From Vibrio mimicus (GTDB lineage Bacteria > Pseudomonadota > Gammaproteobacteria > Enterobacterales > Vibrionaceae), in assembly GCF_019048845.1 (NCBI RefSeq), contig NZ_CP077426.1, forward strand, positions 977,501-1,041,500: DNA of 64,000 bases. Direction: 5' to 3'. The stretch's first letter is position 1, and every line of letters begins with the position of its first letter. A program made the position numbers and the translations under genes. The notes under the pieces were generated by a model that was not told the DNA's origin, did no database searches, and saw only the letters and a program-made list of their open reading frames with translations. Of this stretch, positions 1 through 7,001 are shown one piece after another.

Positions 1-1
1 T

Positions 2-208
2 CCGCTAATTGAACCGCAATTTTGGCAAATGCCAGCCGGACAAATCAGCCGTGGCCACGTGATCAGTTTTGAAGGCAATCGAGTCACCGCCGCTTTAGTG
101 GAGTGGTGTGAAGATAAAGGGGCGAACGTTGTGGTGAAGATGGTTGGTGAACCCCCTGTGATTGTTAGCAAAGACCGTGTTGTAGCGGCGTTTTCAACCC
201 ACTACTAA
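2..208 (+). CDS. Hypothetical protein, C-terminal part only
   Basis: An open frame enters from the left edge and stops with TAA at 206-208, giving at least 68 residues and ending AAFSTHY. The visible part is soluble-looking with beta-prone stretches (GHVISFEGNRV, NVVVKMVG). I do not recognise the family. It lies 13 bases upstream of the next gene, whose Shine-Dalgarno (GAGGAG) falls in the gap, so the two are probably co-transcribed. The start is off-window and the N-terminal domain cannot be judged. Confidence 0.6.
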   Translation, partial: PLIEPQFWQMPAGQISRGHVISFEGNRVTAALVEWCEDKGANVVVKMVGEPPVIVSKDRVVAAFSTHY

Positions 209-221
209 CTGAGGAGTAAGC

Positions 222-533
222 ATGGAAGTTCAAATCACGTTAGATGAAGCCTTGGTTACGATGCGTCGCAATGCGCTTTCTGCCGCTTTGCGTAACGTCA
301 ATTTGCATCGTTTCTCAAGTAAAGGGAGCTCTCGTGAAGTAACGGAATATGTGGCGGATCGCCTTGGGGTTTATCCAGGCGATATCCGGCTGTGGCTGAT
401 GAGTGACGGTGTGCCTGAGTGTTACTTGGACACTTTCCTCAGCATGTTGAATGAGCACTCGGTGTGGGCGCGTTACCAACTGCGCCCAACACGCAAGCTC
501 GCTAGCTGGTATTTGGGAGGTGCGCATGCCTAA
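222..533 (+). CDS. Hypothetical element protein, 103 aa
   Basis: ATG at 222 follows a good ribosome site (GAGGAG at 211-216). The 103-residue product has no membrane segment or signal peptide. It looks alpha-helical in the N-terminal half and contains a possible DNA-binding-like stretch (SSREVTEYVADRLGVYPGDI, about residues 36-55), but I cannot assign it to a family. Its 3' end overlaps the next start by 8 bases, which suggests translational coupling. It is part of the rightward block that leads into the primase-helicase gene, so a replication or regulatory accessory role is possible but only inferred. Confidence 0.6.
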   Translation: MEVQITLDEALVTMRRNALSAALRNVNLHRFSSKGSSREVTEYVADRLGVYPGDIRLWLMSDGVPECYLDTFLSMLNEHSVWARYQLRPTRKLASWYLGGAHA

Positions 534-825
534 CCTAATCGCCGCGACCAAGCTCAGCGCGCCTGAACGTGCTTGTCTTTTCAAGCTTGAAAACCAGATG
601 GTTCGTCAGCAGGGCTATATCAACCGCCAAGCGTTTATGGATGAGTTGGATGTTGTGTTCTCAGCCTGGGAGCAGCAAGGCCACATTAAGCTCGATGTGG
701 AAGAGATGAAGCATGTACCACCTGAGCAAGTAGAGAAACAGCAACTGACGCACAGCTGTAACTTGAGTGAAGAGCTTTGGCTTGCGTCAGCCTGCTTAAG
801 GCGGATTTATGCCTGCGACCTTTAA
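526..825 (+). CDS. Hypothetical element protein, 99 aa
   Basis: The start chosen is ATG 526, which follows a strong GGGAGG at 515-520 with 5-base spacing. The open frame extends upstream to 451, but that part lies wholly inside the preceding gene and has no ribosome site. The 99-residue product is mostly charged and helical, with no membrane segment. I do not recognise it. It overlaps the preceding gene by 8 bases and the following one by 17 bases, a compact arrangement typical of phage-like operons. Confidence 0.6.
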   Translation: MPNLIAATKLSAPERACLFKLENQMVRQQGYINRQAFMDELDVVFSAWEQQGHIKLDVEEMKHVPPEQVEKQQLTHSCNLSEELWLASACLRRIYACDL

Positions 826-1114
826 TGCTTATCCGGGGTGGAAATGTCCGCTCTGGTACTCCGAACCGGTTCTAATTCGACTCGTGATGCCTTCTGTCAC
901 TCTCAGCGATTTAGATCCGGACAAAAAGCAGATGGTGTGGGCACACATTCAGCAGAATCACCCCACCATGGCTGACTTATTGAAGTCATCTGAGTTTCAG
1001 CAAGTTAAGCAAGAGTTAGAACGTCACTTTGGCCCTGTCGCAATTGGGGTAGAACTACACAGAATAGGGGGCACGCTTTATGGCGTCCGCAGAACAACTA
1101 AAACAACTGATTGA
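809..1114 (+). CDS. Hypothetical element protein, 101 aa
   Basis: ATG 809 is preceded by AAGGCGG (798-804), a reasonable ribosome site. A second in-frame ATG at 887 would give a 75-residue protein beginning MPSVTLSDLDPDKK, with a weaker ribosome site. The C-terminal half is charged and helical; the first 26 residues are less convincing as protein, so the start is uncertain. The family is unknown. The 3' end overlaps the primase-helicase start at 1080 by 35 bases, so the two are probably translated from the same transcript. Confidence 0.5.
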   Translation: MPATFNAYPGWKCPLWYSEPVLIRLVMPSVTLSDLDPDKKQMVWAHIQQNHPTMADLLKSSEFQQVKQELERHFGPVAIGVELHRIGGTLYGVRRTTKTTD

Positions 1115-3839
1115 CTTACACGAATTGGCTGACCGTTTAGGTATGGAAAGACCTGACCCAAACGGTAACTACCGCGCACCCAACCGGCCAGATAAGCACC
1201 CGAGCGTGAGTATTTTTGATGCAGGTAAAGCCGGCTACATGATGTGGAAAGATCATACGTCTGGCGAGAAGGGTTCATGCCTTGATTTGGTGATCTATTG
1301 CGGTCAAGCGATGGATGCCAGTGAAGCGATGAAGTGGCTGCATGAAGAGTTCAATATTCCCACGGACGATGTTGCCCCTCAGCAACAAAAACCCCAAAGC
1401 CAACTGGCATGGGTTGCTGAAAAGCAATCTGCGGTTGCGAGTGATGCTCGAGCTTACTTGATTGATGAGCGCGGTATTCCTGCTGATGTGGTGGATATGC
1501 TGCAAAAGCGCGGCGCTTTCGGTTACAGCGACTGGACAAGCCCAAGCAAAAACCCTGGTGAGTTGGGTTACGGTGGCCCTGCAGTGACGTTCCCTAGCCG
1601 CTGCCTATTTACCAATGAAGTGGTGGGGATAGATTTTCGATTTTTTGATCCTGCGCTAAACGGTGACAACAAAACTAAGGCGATGGGCGAGAAGCGCGGT
1701 TATCCCTATATCCCTGACAAAATGGCGCTTAAGAGGGCGAAAACGGTGATTGTGGTTGAATCTGCGATTAATGCCATCTCTGCCATTGCAGCTTATGACC
1801 CAAATGGTAAAGGGAAAGTACCGGTGACGGCGATTGCGACTCGTGGGCTGGCGGTAGAAGAAATCGACTGGCGATTCCTATCTGGCAAGCGTGTGGTTTG
1901 TTGTTTTGATAATGACAAGCCGATTGCGGAAGGATCAAGAAAAGGCCACAGACCGGGGCCAGAAGCTGCATGGATTGTTCATGAGCGATGCACTGCGCTT
2001 AACATCCCATGTTTCCTTGTTGATCAATCGGGCGGGAAGTGGGAAGAGATTAATGACCTGAACGATTATCTGCGTAAGCACGGCACGCAAATGACCAAGT
2101 ATGCGCTGGATTATTTCGAGCCATGGCTTATTGCAGGGCAAGAAGGTGAGTTCGAGAACGCCCAGTTTAAGCGCTTGCCGCTGCCACATCACGATCAATC
2201 ACTGTACTGGCTGTTTCGAGTGAAGCCTGATTTCACCAGCTATTTGAAAATTGTCACCAATGAAGAAGGCGAGCAGAAGATCCCACAAGATGTGTGCTCG
2301 TTCCGCATTGCCGGCTTATCGAAAGTAACGATTTCATCAGCGAATTCGGCCATGACAGGCGAACCCGATTTGCAGCCAACGAAGGTTTATTCAGCCACGA
2401 TTCAAACGCCTGATTCACCAACTGAGCTTACCCGTTTTGTGCTCAAGCGTGAGCAGCTTTACAACATCGATGTTTGGCGTCGGGTCGGCGGCGGCATTTT
2501 TAACCCAGGCAAGTTCACACGGATGATCTCGATTCTTGAGCGCGCCACCCACCTTGGTGAGCGCAACGCGGTTAACTTTGTTGGGCTTGCTTGGCATAAC
2601 GGCCAAGCGATTTTAAACGAAGGGCCGGACTCATTCTTTACTGATCCAACACAGCAGTGCCCTTACCACAATTTACAGTTTCCATCGGGCTCTCCAGAGC
2701 AGGCTCTGCGTGTGATTGAGGCATACCATGCGACATTCAAAAACAACGCGGCGTTGATGCTATTGGTTTGGGGCTTGGGCGCGCACATCAAAACCTTCTT
2801 AGGTTTTTGGCCTCACTACATGCTGAATGCGGGGAAAGGCGCGGGTAAATCAACGCTGGTGAAAGCACTTGAGCGCACGTTGGCCTTCACCATGTTTTCT
2901 GGCCAGAGCTTGAAAACCGAGTTCCGTTTGCTGACATCGATATCGCACACCTCTCACCCTGTGGGTTGGGAGGAGCTATCTGCTCAGGGCCAAGGTGTGA
3001 TTGATAAAGCCGTGGCCATGCTGCAAGAGAGCTACCAATACACTATTACTCGCCGCGGTACGGATATGACCGAATTCTTGAGTATTGCGCCAGTGCTGTT
3101 GGCGGGTGAAGACGTGCCGGTGCAATCACTGCTAGGCAAGCTGGTGCGTTCTGACTTGACTGGCCGTAAGGGCGACATGATTCCTGATGAGTTGCCTCGT
3201 TTCCCCGTTAAAAACTGGATCCTGTACCTGACTTCTTACACTCGACCGCAAATGAAGCGCGCTTACCGCGAGTGTGTTGATTACCTTTCGAAGCGTTGTA
3301 TGGCTAAGCCGGACGATAACGGCGCGAACCGTATGCGTGATAACTATGCCTGTTTGATGCTGACGTGGCGTTTGCTCTGCGAATTCACCGGTGCAGCGAG
3401 TAACTATGGTCACTTTATTCAAGATTTGGTGACAGAGATGAATGCGCACATTCGCGAAACGGAAGCAGAGCGCGAGCCGTGGGTGTGGATTATGGAACTT
3501 ATCCTGGGCGAGATGGATGCAGGGCATTTCCGCCACCCGTTTTCGTTCGATTGGATTGAGGGCGAGCTGTGCTTGCTGGTTCGTACTAGCCACATCATGC
3601 AGCACATCAGCCAAAGCCCTGCATTGAAAGCCAAGTTTGACAGCTTACCGGTGAAGAGCGATCGCATTCTGAAGAAGCAGCTCAAGGAAGCCAAAGTGGT
3701 GCTGAAAGATGGCCACGAGAAATCTATCAACGGTAAGCGCGTTGCTAATTTTGTCGCTCTGGGCGTTGAGAACCTGCGCGAGTTCGGCCTGTTCCCAACC
3801 ATTCCAGACGATGTTCGTGAGAAAGAAACTAACCAGTAA
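1080..3839 (+). CDS. Primase-helicase (CHC2-like, TOPRIM, P-loop ATPase)
   Basis: This 919-residue protein is the largest in the element and is probably its replication initiator or fork enzyme. Residues about 15-80 align by eye with a CHC2 primase finger (PSVSIF, then SCLDLVIYC), but the metal-binding cysteines are largely replaced. A TOPRIM domain follows at about 220-290 with the acidic VVES motif and CCFDNDKP. A Walker A motif, GKGAGKST, lies at 585-592, and a likely acidic motif (GWEEL) near 635. The layout resembles primase-helicases of phages and satellites such as P4 alpha, although the polymerising domain cannot be assigned by eye. ATG 1080 follows a GGGGG-rich ribosome site. The product is very likely cytoplasmic and acts at the element origin, which I could not locate. 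Confidence 0.85.
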   Translation: MASAEQLKQLIDLHELADRLGMERPDPNGNYRAPNRPDKHPSVSIFDAGKAGYMMWKDHTSGEKGSCLDLVIYCGQAMDASEAMKWLHEEFNIPTDDVAPQQQKPQSQLAWVAEKQSAVASDARAYLIDERGIPADVVDMLQKRGAFGYSDWTSPSKNPGELGYGGPAVTFPSRCLFTNEVVGIDFRFFDPALNGDNKTKAMGEKRGYPYIPDKMALKRAKTVIVVESAINAISAIAAYDPNGKGKVPVTAIATRGLAVEEIDWRFLSGKRVVCCFDNDKPIAEGSRKGHRPGPEAAWIVHERCTALNIPCFLVDQSGGKWEEINDLNDYLRKHGTQMTKYALDYFEPWLIAGQEGEFENAQFKRLPLPHHDQSLYWLFRVKPDFTSYLKIVTNEEGEQKIPQDVCSFRIAGLSKVTISSANSAMTGEPDLQPTKVYSATIQTPDSPTELTRFVLKREQLYNIDVWRRVGGGIFNPGKFTRMISILERATHLGERNAVNFVGLAWHNGQAILNEGPDSFFTDPTQQCPYHNLQFPSGSPEQALRVIEAYHATFKNNAALMLLVWGLGAHIKTFLGFWPHYMLNAGKGAGKSTLVKALERTLAFTMFSGQSLKTEFRLLTSISHTSHPVGWEELSAQGQGVIDKAVAMLQESYQYTITRRGTDMTEFLSIAPVLLAGEDVPVQSLLGKLVRSDLTGRKGDMIPDELPRFPVKNWILYLTSYTRPQMKRAYRECVDYLSKRCMAKPDDNGANRMRDNYACLMLTWRLLCEFTGAASNYGHFIQDLVTEMNAHIRETEAEREPWVWIMELILGEMDAGHFRHPFSFDWIEGELCLLVRTSHIMQHISQSPALKAKFDSLPVKSDRILKKQLKEAKVVLKDGHEKSINGKRVANFVALGVENLREFGLFPTIPDDVREKETNQ

Positions 3840-3849
3840 GGAGTTAACT

Positions 3850-4143
3850 ATGGACTTATTTGACATTCAGCAACTAGCCGGTGCGGCATTGGGTTTAAGC
3901 GAAGAACAGACTGATGAAATCATCAATGACGATGAGGATTTTGATACACCGCTTATGGATAAGTTTGGTATTGACCTTGATACATTCGGTTGTGTAGCTG
4001 AAGCGTTATTACCACTGACACCACATGTTTCGTCACCGCTTACCAAAACGGTTTACCACGCATTTGTTCGTCATCTTGGAAATGGAGATTGTATGGCTAT
4101 TTGCAAATCTCAGGTAAAGCAGCCTGGAGCGACATTTGAGTGA
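3850..4143 (+). CDS. Hypothetical acidic element protein, 97 aa
   Basis: ATG 3850 lies 6 bases after TAAGGAG, which itself overlaps the stop of the primase-helicase gene, so this gene is in the same operon. The open frame continues upstream inside that gene, but without a ribosome site. Residues 20-45 are strongly acidic (EEQTDEIINDDEDFDTP). No membrane segment or known motif is visible. Small acidic proteins next to replication genes are sometimes modulators or nucleic-acid mimics, but there is no direct evidence for that here. Confidence 0.6.
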   Translation: MDLFDIQQLAGAALGLSEEQTDEIINDDEDFDTPLMDKFGIDLDTFGCVAEALLPLTPHVSSPLTKTVYHAFVRHLGNGDCMAICKSQVKQPGATFE

Positions 4144-4397
4144 AGTACATCGCAGCTTATTTGAATGAAAACGGCTCTTTAGCCTTGAGCACGAAAACCA
4201 AAGAAGTCGTGAACATGCAGCTTGGCTCTTTTCCAAGCTTTAACGATGCGGTCGAACATGCTTGTGACGTGTTGGAAGGTCGCATCATCGCCGAGGGAGT
4301 GCTTCACCGTGAGACGGGATTTGGGGGCTTCCTAATTTGTAACGAAGAAGAGTTTGAAACACTCAGTAAAGAGGTAAAGCAAGATGCCAAAAGCTAA
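4140..4397 (+). CDS. Hypothetical element protein, 85 aa
   Basis: A GTG start at 4140 overlaps the preceding stop codon in a GTGA arrangement, a classic sign of translational coupling. The 85-residue product begins MKYIAAYLNENG and has mixed alpha/beta character with no membrane helix. I do not recognise the family. It overlaps the next gene by 14 bases, so three small genes (3850-4635) behave as one unit. Confidence 0.6.
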   Translation: MKYIAAYLNENGSLALSTKTKEVVNMQLGSFPSFNDAVEHACDVLEGRIIAEGVLHRETGFGGFLICNEEEFETLSKEVKQDAKS

Positions 4398-4635
4398 ACA
4401 GAAGCCCCTTAACCACATCGCGAAACTGATCGCAGAAGTATACGAGGAAGCGGGTTTAGACCAGCCATATATCGAAGGCAAAAAGCACGATATGAGCGGT
4501 CATGAGAATAAATTCGAGACGTTGGCCAGTGCCATCAATCTCGATGCCGACAACCGTAAACGCCTTGCGACAAAGCTCGGGATTTCATCACTGCACCTCG
4601 ATGTCACCGTTCGAGTGCTGAATCATCACTGCTGA
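4384..4635 (+). CDS. Hypothetical basic element protein, 83 aa
   Basis: ATG 4384 is preceded by AGAGGTAAAG, a usable ribosome site inside the previous gene. The product is basic at its N-terminus (MPKAKQKP) and predicted helical, ending LNHHC. No recognised domain. It is followed by a 30-base gap and then the PadR-like gene. Its basic composition would suit nucleic-acid binding, but that is inference only. Confidence 0.55.
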   Translation: MPKAKQKPLNHIAKLIAEVYEEAGLDQPYIEGKKHDMSGHENKFETLASAINLDADNRKRLATKLGISSLHLDVTVRVLNHHC

Positions 4636-4665
4636 TCAATTTTTTAAACCGAAGAAGGATAAACC

Positions 4666-5181
4666 ATGTCTCTATCAAATTTACCACTCATCATCATGGC
4701 TGAAATTAGTCAAAAGCCTTTAACCGGCTATGACCTCTCTAAACTCATTTTCGATAAGGGATGGAAAGCATCGCACCAGCAGATTTATCGCGAGTTGGCG
4801 AAGCTGGAGGCGAATCGTTTCGCAAGTTGCCAGCACATTCCTCAAGTCGGGAAACCTGACAAGAAAGTTTATTCCTTAACCCCGTTTGGTCGTACTGAGT
4901 TGGTTAAGTCTTATGATGCTGAGCCCAGTTGTACTCGTGTTCAGGACGAAGCTTTAGCTCATCTCTTTCTCGCCAATACCTCATATTTCGCTAAGTTGAG
5001 TGGAAAAATTCAGCAAGAACTTAATGAGTTAGTAGATGAAAATGCATCACCTACTATGAAGTTAGATGTTGTGGCTCAACTGGCCAGAGCGCGAAGAATT
5101 GGTCAATTAGAGGCGGAAGCTGAGTGGGTTGATTCCGTACTCAAATCACTAACGATTAAGGGAATAGTAAAAGCAGCATAG
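4666..5181 (+). CDS. PadR-family transcriptional regulator
   Basis: The 171-residue product has the PadR winged-helix signature at residues about 5-85: a short helix, then KPLTGYDLSKLIF, HQQIYRELAKLEANRF, and the wing KPDKKVYSLTPFGR. The remaining C-terminal part is helical (residues about 95-165), as in PadR dimerisation domains. PadR proteins usually repress nearby genes and respond to a small ligand or other signal. Here the obvious candidates for control are the replication genes upstream and the excisionase/integrase pair downstream. The start has a good ribosome site (GAAGAAGGAT). A strong terminator follows at 5211-5248. Confidence 0.8.
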   Translation: MSLSNLPLIIMAEISQKPLTGYDLSKLIFDKGWKASHQQIYRELAKLEANRFASCQHIPQVGKPDKKVYSLTPFGRTELVKSYDAEPSCTRVQDEALAHLFLANTSYFAKLSGKIQQELNELVDENASPTMKLDVVAQLARARRIGQLEAEAEWVDSVLKSLTIKGIVKAA

Positions 5182-5210
5182 TCGGCAAAACTATGCTCAT
5201 GGCTCCAACC

Positions 5211-5248
5211 AAACCTATGGGATACATGGTTTATCCCATAGGTTTTTT
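5211..5248 (+). terminator. Strong intrinsic terminator after the PadR gene
   Basis: A perfect 13-base-pair stem (arms 5212-5224 and 5232-5244) with a 7-base loop is followed by a T run. It separates the main rightward operon from the xis/int pair. The arm sequence CCATAGGTT occurs again at about 5333-5341, just upstream of the xis-like gene, so the palindrome could also be an operator. Confidence 0.8.
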
Positions 5249-5377
5249 CCGGCCTCAGGCGGCAATCTGAGGACGAAATAATAGACAGATTGATTCTAAG
5301 TAACTGAATTCAATCAGACAGAAAATTTCATTCCATAGGTTCACAGGTTTTTTTCAATATCTGTGGGTAGGTTGTTT

Positions 5378-5572
5378 ATGTTGGTGAAGTTGAATATTTG
5401 GCGTCAAATTCGCTTTCCTAATGGGGGTGCTCCAGATGTGCGGATTTGTCGTAGAGAAATCGATTTAGGTACGTTGCCAGGCAAACGGATAGGGCGGTCA
5501 TACTATGTAGACCTAGAAAAAGAGAAGAACTCGAGCGGTGATCCTTTGTTAGATGAACTGCTTTCTCACTAA
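5378..5572 (+). CDS. Excisionase-like small protein
   Basis: The 64-residue protein resembles phage excisionases of the winged-helix type: KLNIWRQIRFPNGGAPDVR, then DLGTLPGKRIGRSYYVDLEK, where a basic wing is followed by a tyrosine-rich strand. I chose ATG 5378 because GGTAGG at 5366-5371 is well spaced for it; an upstream GTG at 5363 is in frame but has no ribosome site. It lies 17 bases before the recombinase start, the usual xis-int order. It probably bends DNA at the attachment site to favour excision. Family assignment is by pattern only. Confidence 0.65.
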   Translation: MLVKLNIWRQIRFPNGGAPDVRICRREIDLGTLPGKRIGRSYYVDLEKEKNSSGDPLLDELLSH

Positions 5573-5589
5573 TTAGTATTGAGGTGACC

Positions 5590-6756
5590 GTGCCACGTCC
5601 AAGAAGTAGTAAGTATAGAGACCTGCCTGAAGGTCTCTATTTTAAAGGTAAGAAAGGGTATGTTTTTCGGCGCATCGACAATAGCAGTAAATCCCTTGGC
5701 CACGATAAGAGCCGAGCAATTGCATTGGCCAGAAGATACAACGCCACTTATCGAGTGGATCCTGAAATATCCCATCCGGTTAACTTAGACTTAATCAAAC
5801 CTCATCATCGTAAATCAGTCGCAAGGCTTTCTTCATTCTTTGACCGCGTTTCAGCTCGTTATGCTGACGAAGAGAAGCCTACGAAGTCGACATTAGATGA
5901 GTTCGACAACCGGCTTTCAAAACTCAAGACTTTGATTGGAGATAGAGTGGGGATGTCCATCACGCTTGATGATGTGAACATGGTTCTCGATGTCGTTGCT
6001 GCAGGTAAATCGAATAATGTCTTTAACCGGTGGATAGCGTTTATGTCGAAGGTGTTTGATTACGCGATCGATGAATCGGTGATGGTCGATAATCCGGCCA
6101 AACGCAAAAAGCGTAAGCCAAAGGATGGTAAGCAGCGCCAGCGCCTGTCGTTGGCGGAGTACAAAACCATTTGGGCAATTGCTCCCAAGTGGATGCGAAT
6201 TGCAATGGATCTTTCGCTCGAGACAACACACGCCGTCAATGAGGTATGTGCTATGAAATATGAGCACATCACTTGGCTCAGCGAACCGGCGGTTGAGGAT
6301 GGTGTGGAAGTGTTTGGCCATCTCCGAATTCATCGTAGGAAGGTTAAAACCAAAGAAGCGAGCCGAGTGGTTATCCCTGTGACGAGGTCTCTCTTGAAAA
6401 TTATCGAGGATAGTAAGGACGATGTTGACTCTCCTTACATAGTGCATCGTTTGCCAGAGAAGTTCAGCAATGAAGTCAGCCAACACTGTGATCACTTTAC
6501 TCAAGTAAACCGAAAATATTTGAGCCGCTTTTTTTCCAAGCTTAGAGATCAGGCAAAGGTTAAAAAGAGTATTGCTGTAGATTGTCGGCCAACGTTTCAT
6601 GAGATTCGAGGCTTAAGTATTCACTTGTACGATAAAGCGGGTCATGACCCTCAATCTCGTGCTGCTCACACTGATGCTCGGAGTACCAAAATCTACAAAG
6701 AGGGTCACGAGAAGTGGGTTCAAGTTCCCGCCGCTGAGCTGGCAATTTGGGGATAA
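5590..6756 (+). CDS. Tyrosine recombinase (element integrase)
   Basis: The N-terminus (PRPRSSKYRDLPEGLYFK) is typical of lambda-type arm-binding domains, the core-binding domain is at about 75-175, and the catalytic domain at about 185-385. Catalytic residues seen are H337 and R340 (HEIRG), H360 (AAHTDA) and the nucleophile Y369 (KIYKEG). By comparison with lambda Int recalled from memory, the first catalytic arginine falls on Ala215 in THAVNEV, which is unusual. GTG 5590 is preferred over GTG 5584 because the GAGG ribosome site overlaps the latter. It is expected to integrate the element at the adjacent tRNA-Pro 3' end. Confidence 0.9.
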   Translation: MPRPRSSKYRDLPEGLYFKGKKGYVFRRIDNSSKSLGHDKSRAIALARRYNATYRVDPEISHPVNLDLIKPHHRKSVARLSSFFDRVSARYADEEKPTKSTLDEFDNRLSKLKTLIGDRVGMSITLDDVNMVLDVVAAGKSNNVFNRWIAFMSKVFDYAIDESVMVDNPAKRKKRKPKDGKQRQRLSLAEYKTIWAIAPKWMRIAMDLSLETTHAVNEVCAMKYEHITWLSEPAVEDGVEVFGHLRIHRRKVKTKEASRVVIPVTRSLLKIIEDSKDDVDSPYIVHRLPEKFSNEVSQHCDHFTQVNRKYLSRFFSKLRDQAKVKKSIAVDCRPTFHEIRGLSIHLYDKAGHDPQSRAAHTDARSTKIYKEGHEKWVQVPAAELAIWG

Positions 6757-6758
6757 TA

Positions 6759-6789
6759 TTGGAACCAGTTTTGGAACCATTTTGGAACC
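6759..6789 (+). repeat. Three short direct repeats TTGGAACC
   Basis: TTGGAACC occurs at 6759-6766, 6771-6778 and 6782-6789, immediately after the integrase stop and before the tRNA attachment region. Spacings of 12 and 11 bases place them on roughly the same DNA face. They are good candidates for integrase arm-type or excisionase binding sites, by analogy with lambda-like attachment sites. This role is inferred. Confidence 0.55.
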
Positions 6790-6812
6790 GCCTTATTTTT
6801 AGGCGGTTTTTT
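6786..6812 (+). terminator. Integrase terminator
   Basis: An 8-base-pair stem (AACCGCCT with AGGCGGTT) and a 7-base loop, followed by six T residues, 30 bases after the integrase stop codon. Confidence 0.75.
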
Positions 6813-6820
6813 ATGGGTGT

Positions 6821-6851
6821 AAAAAAGCCCGTAACTCATTGAATTACGGGC
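6821..6851 (-). terminator. Terminator of the tRNA-Pro transcript
   Basis: GCCCGTAA and TTACGGGC form an 8-base-pair stem; on the minus strand it is followed by a run of T. It lies 10 bases after the tRNA 3' end. Confidence 0.75.
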
Positions 6852-6861
6852 CTTAGGTGTA

Positions 6862-6900
6862 TGGTCGGACTGAGAGGATTTGAACCTCCGACCCCCGACA
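6862..6900. other. Probable attachment site (right junction)
   Basis: Tyrosine recombinases of this kind usually cross over in the 3' half of a tRNA gene, from the anticodon or T arm to the CCA end. The integrase gene ends about 100 bases away. The exact core cannot be defined because the left copy is outside the window; I saw no second copy of the tRNA 3' end between 1 and 6860. Confidence 0.4.
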
Positions 6901-6938
6901 CCCCATGACGGTGCGCTACCAAGCTGCGCTACAGTCCG
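6862..6938 (-). tRNA. tRNA-Pro (anticodon GGG)
   Basis: The minus strand folds into a 77-base cloverleaf: 7-base-pair acceptor stem, D arm with GCGC stem, anticodon loop ATGGGGT (anticodon GGG), T arm with TTCAAAT loop, and encoded CCA. The anticodon arm is the same as I remember for E. coli proL, including a U-U mismatch in the stem. The gene is intact although an element is inserted directly downstream of its 3' end, as expected if integration restores the tRNA end. Confidence 0.95.
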
Positions 6939-7001
6939 ATGGGCGTAATCTAATAACTTTTACCAAGTGCGTCAACCCTGAACTGACTTAAAATAATGAA
7001 T

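Larger units (their letters stand above)
1..6861 (+). mobile_element. Right end of an integrated element at tRNA-Pro(GGG)
   Basis: Twelve rightward genes, many overlapping, run up to a tyrosine recombinase that sits about 100 bases from the 3' end of a tRNA-Pro gene on the opposite strand. Excisionase-like, PadR-like and primase-helicase genes accompany the recombinase. This is the standard arrangement of tRNA-integrated phages, satellites and genomic islands. The genes to the right of the tRNA are ordinary chromosomal genes. No structural phage gene and no transfer gene is seen in the visible 6.9 kb. The left boundary is outside the window, so the total size and cargo are unknown. A phage satellite is my favoured reading; a decayed prophage or a small integrative element remains possible. 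Confidence 0.85.

Noticed and set aside
6884..6912. U-U mismatch in the tRNA-Pro anticodon stem
   Set aside because: The same anticodon arm occurs in E. coli proL as I remember it, so it is a normal feature and not damage from integration.
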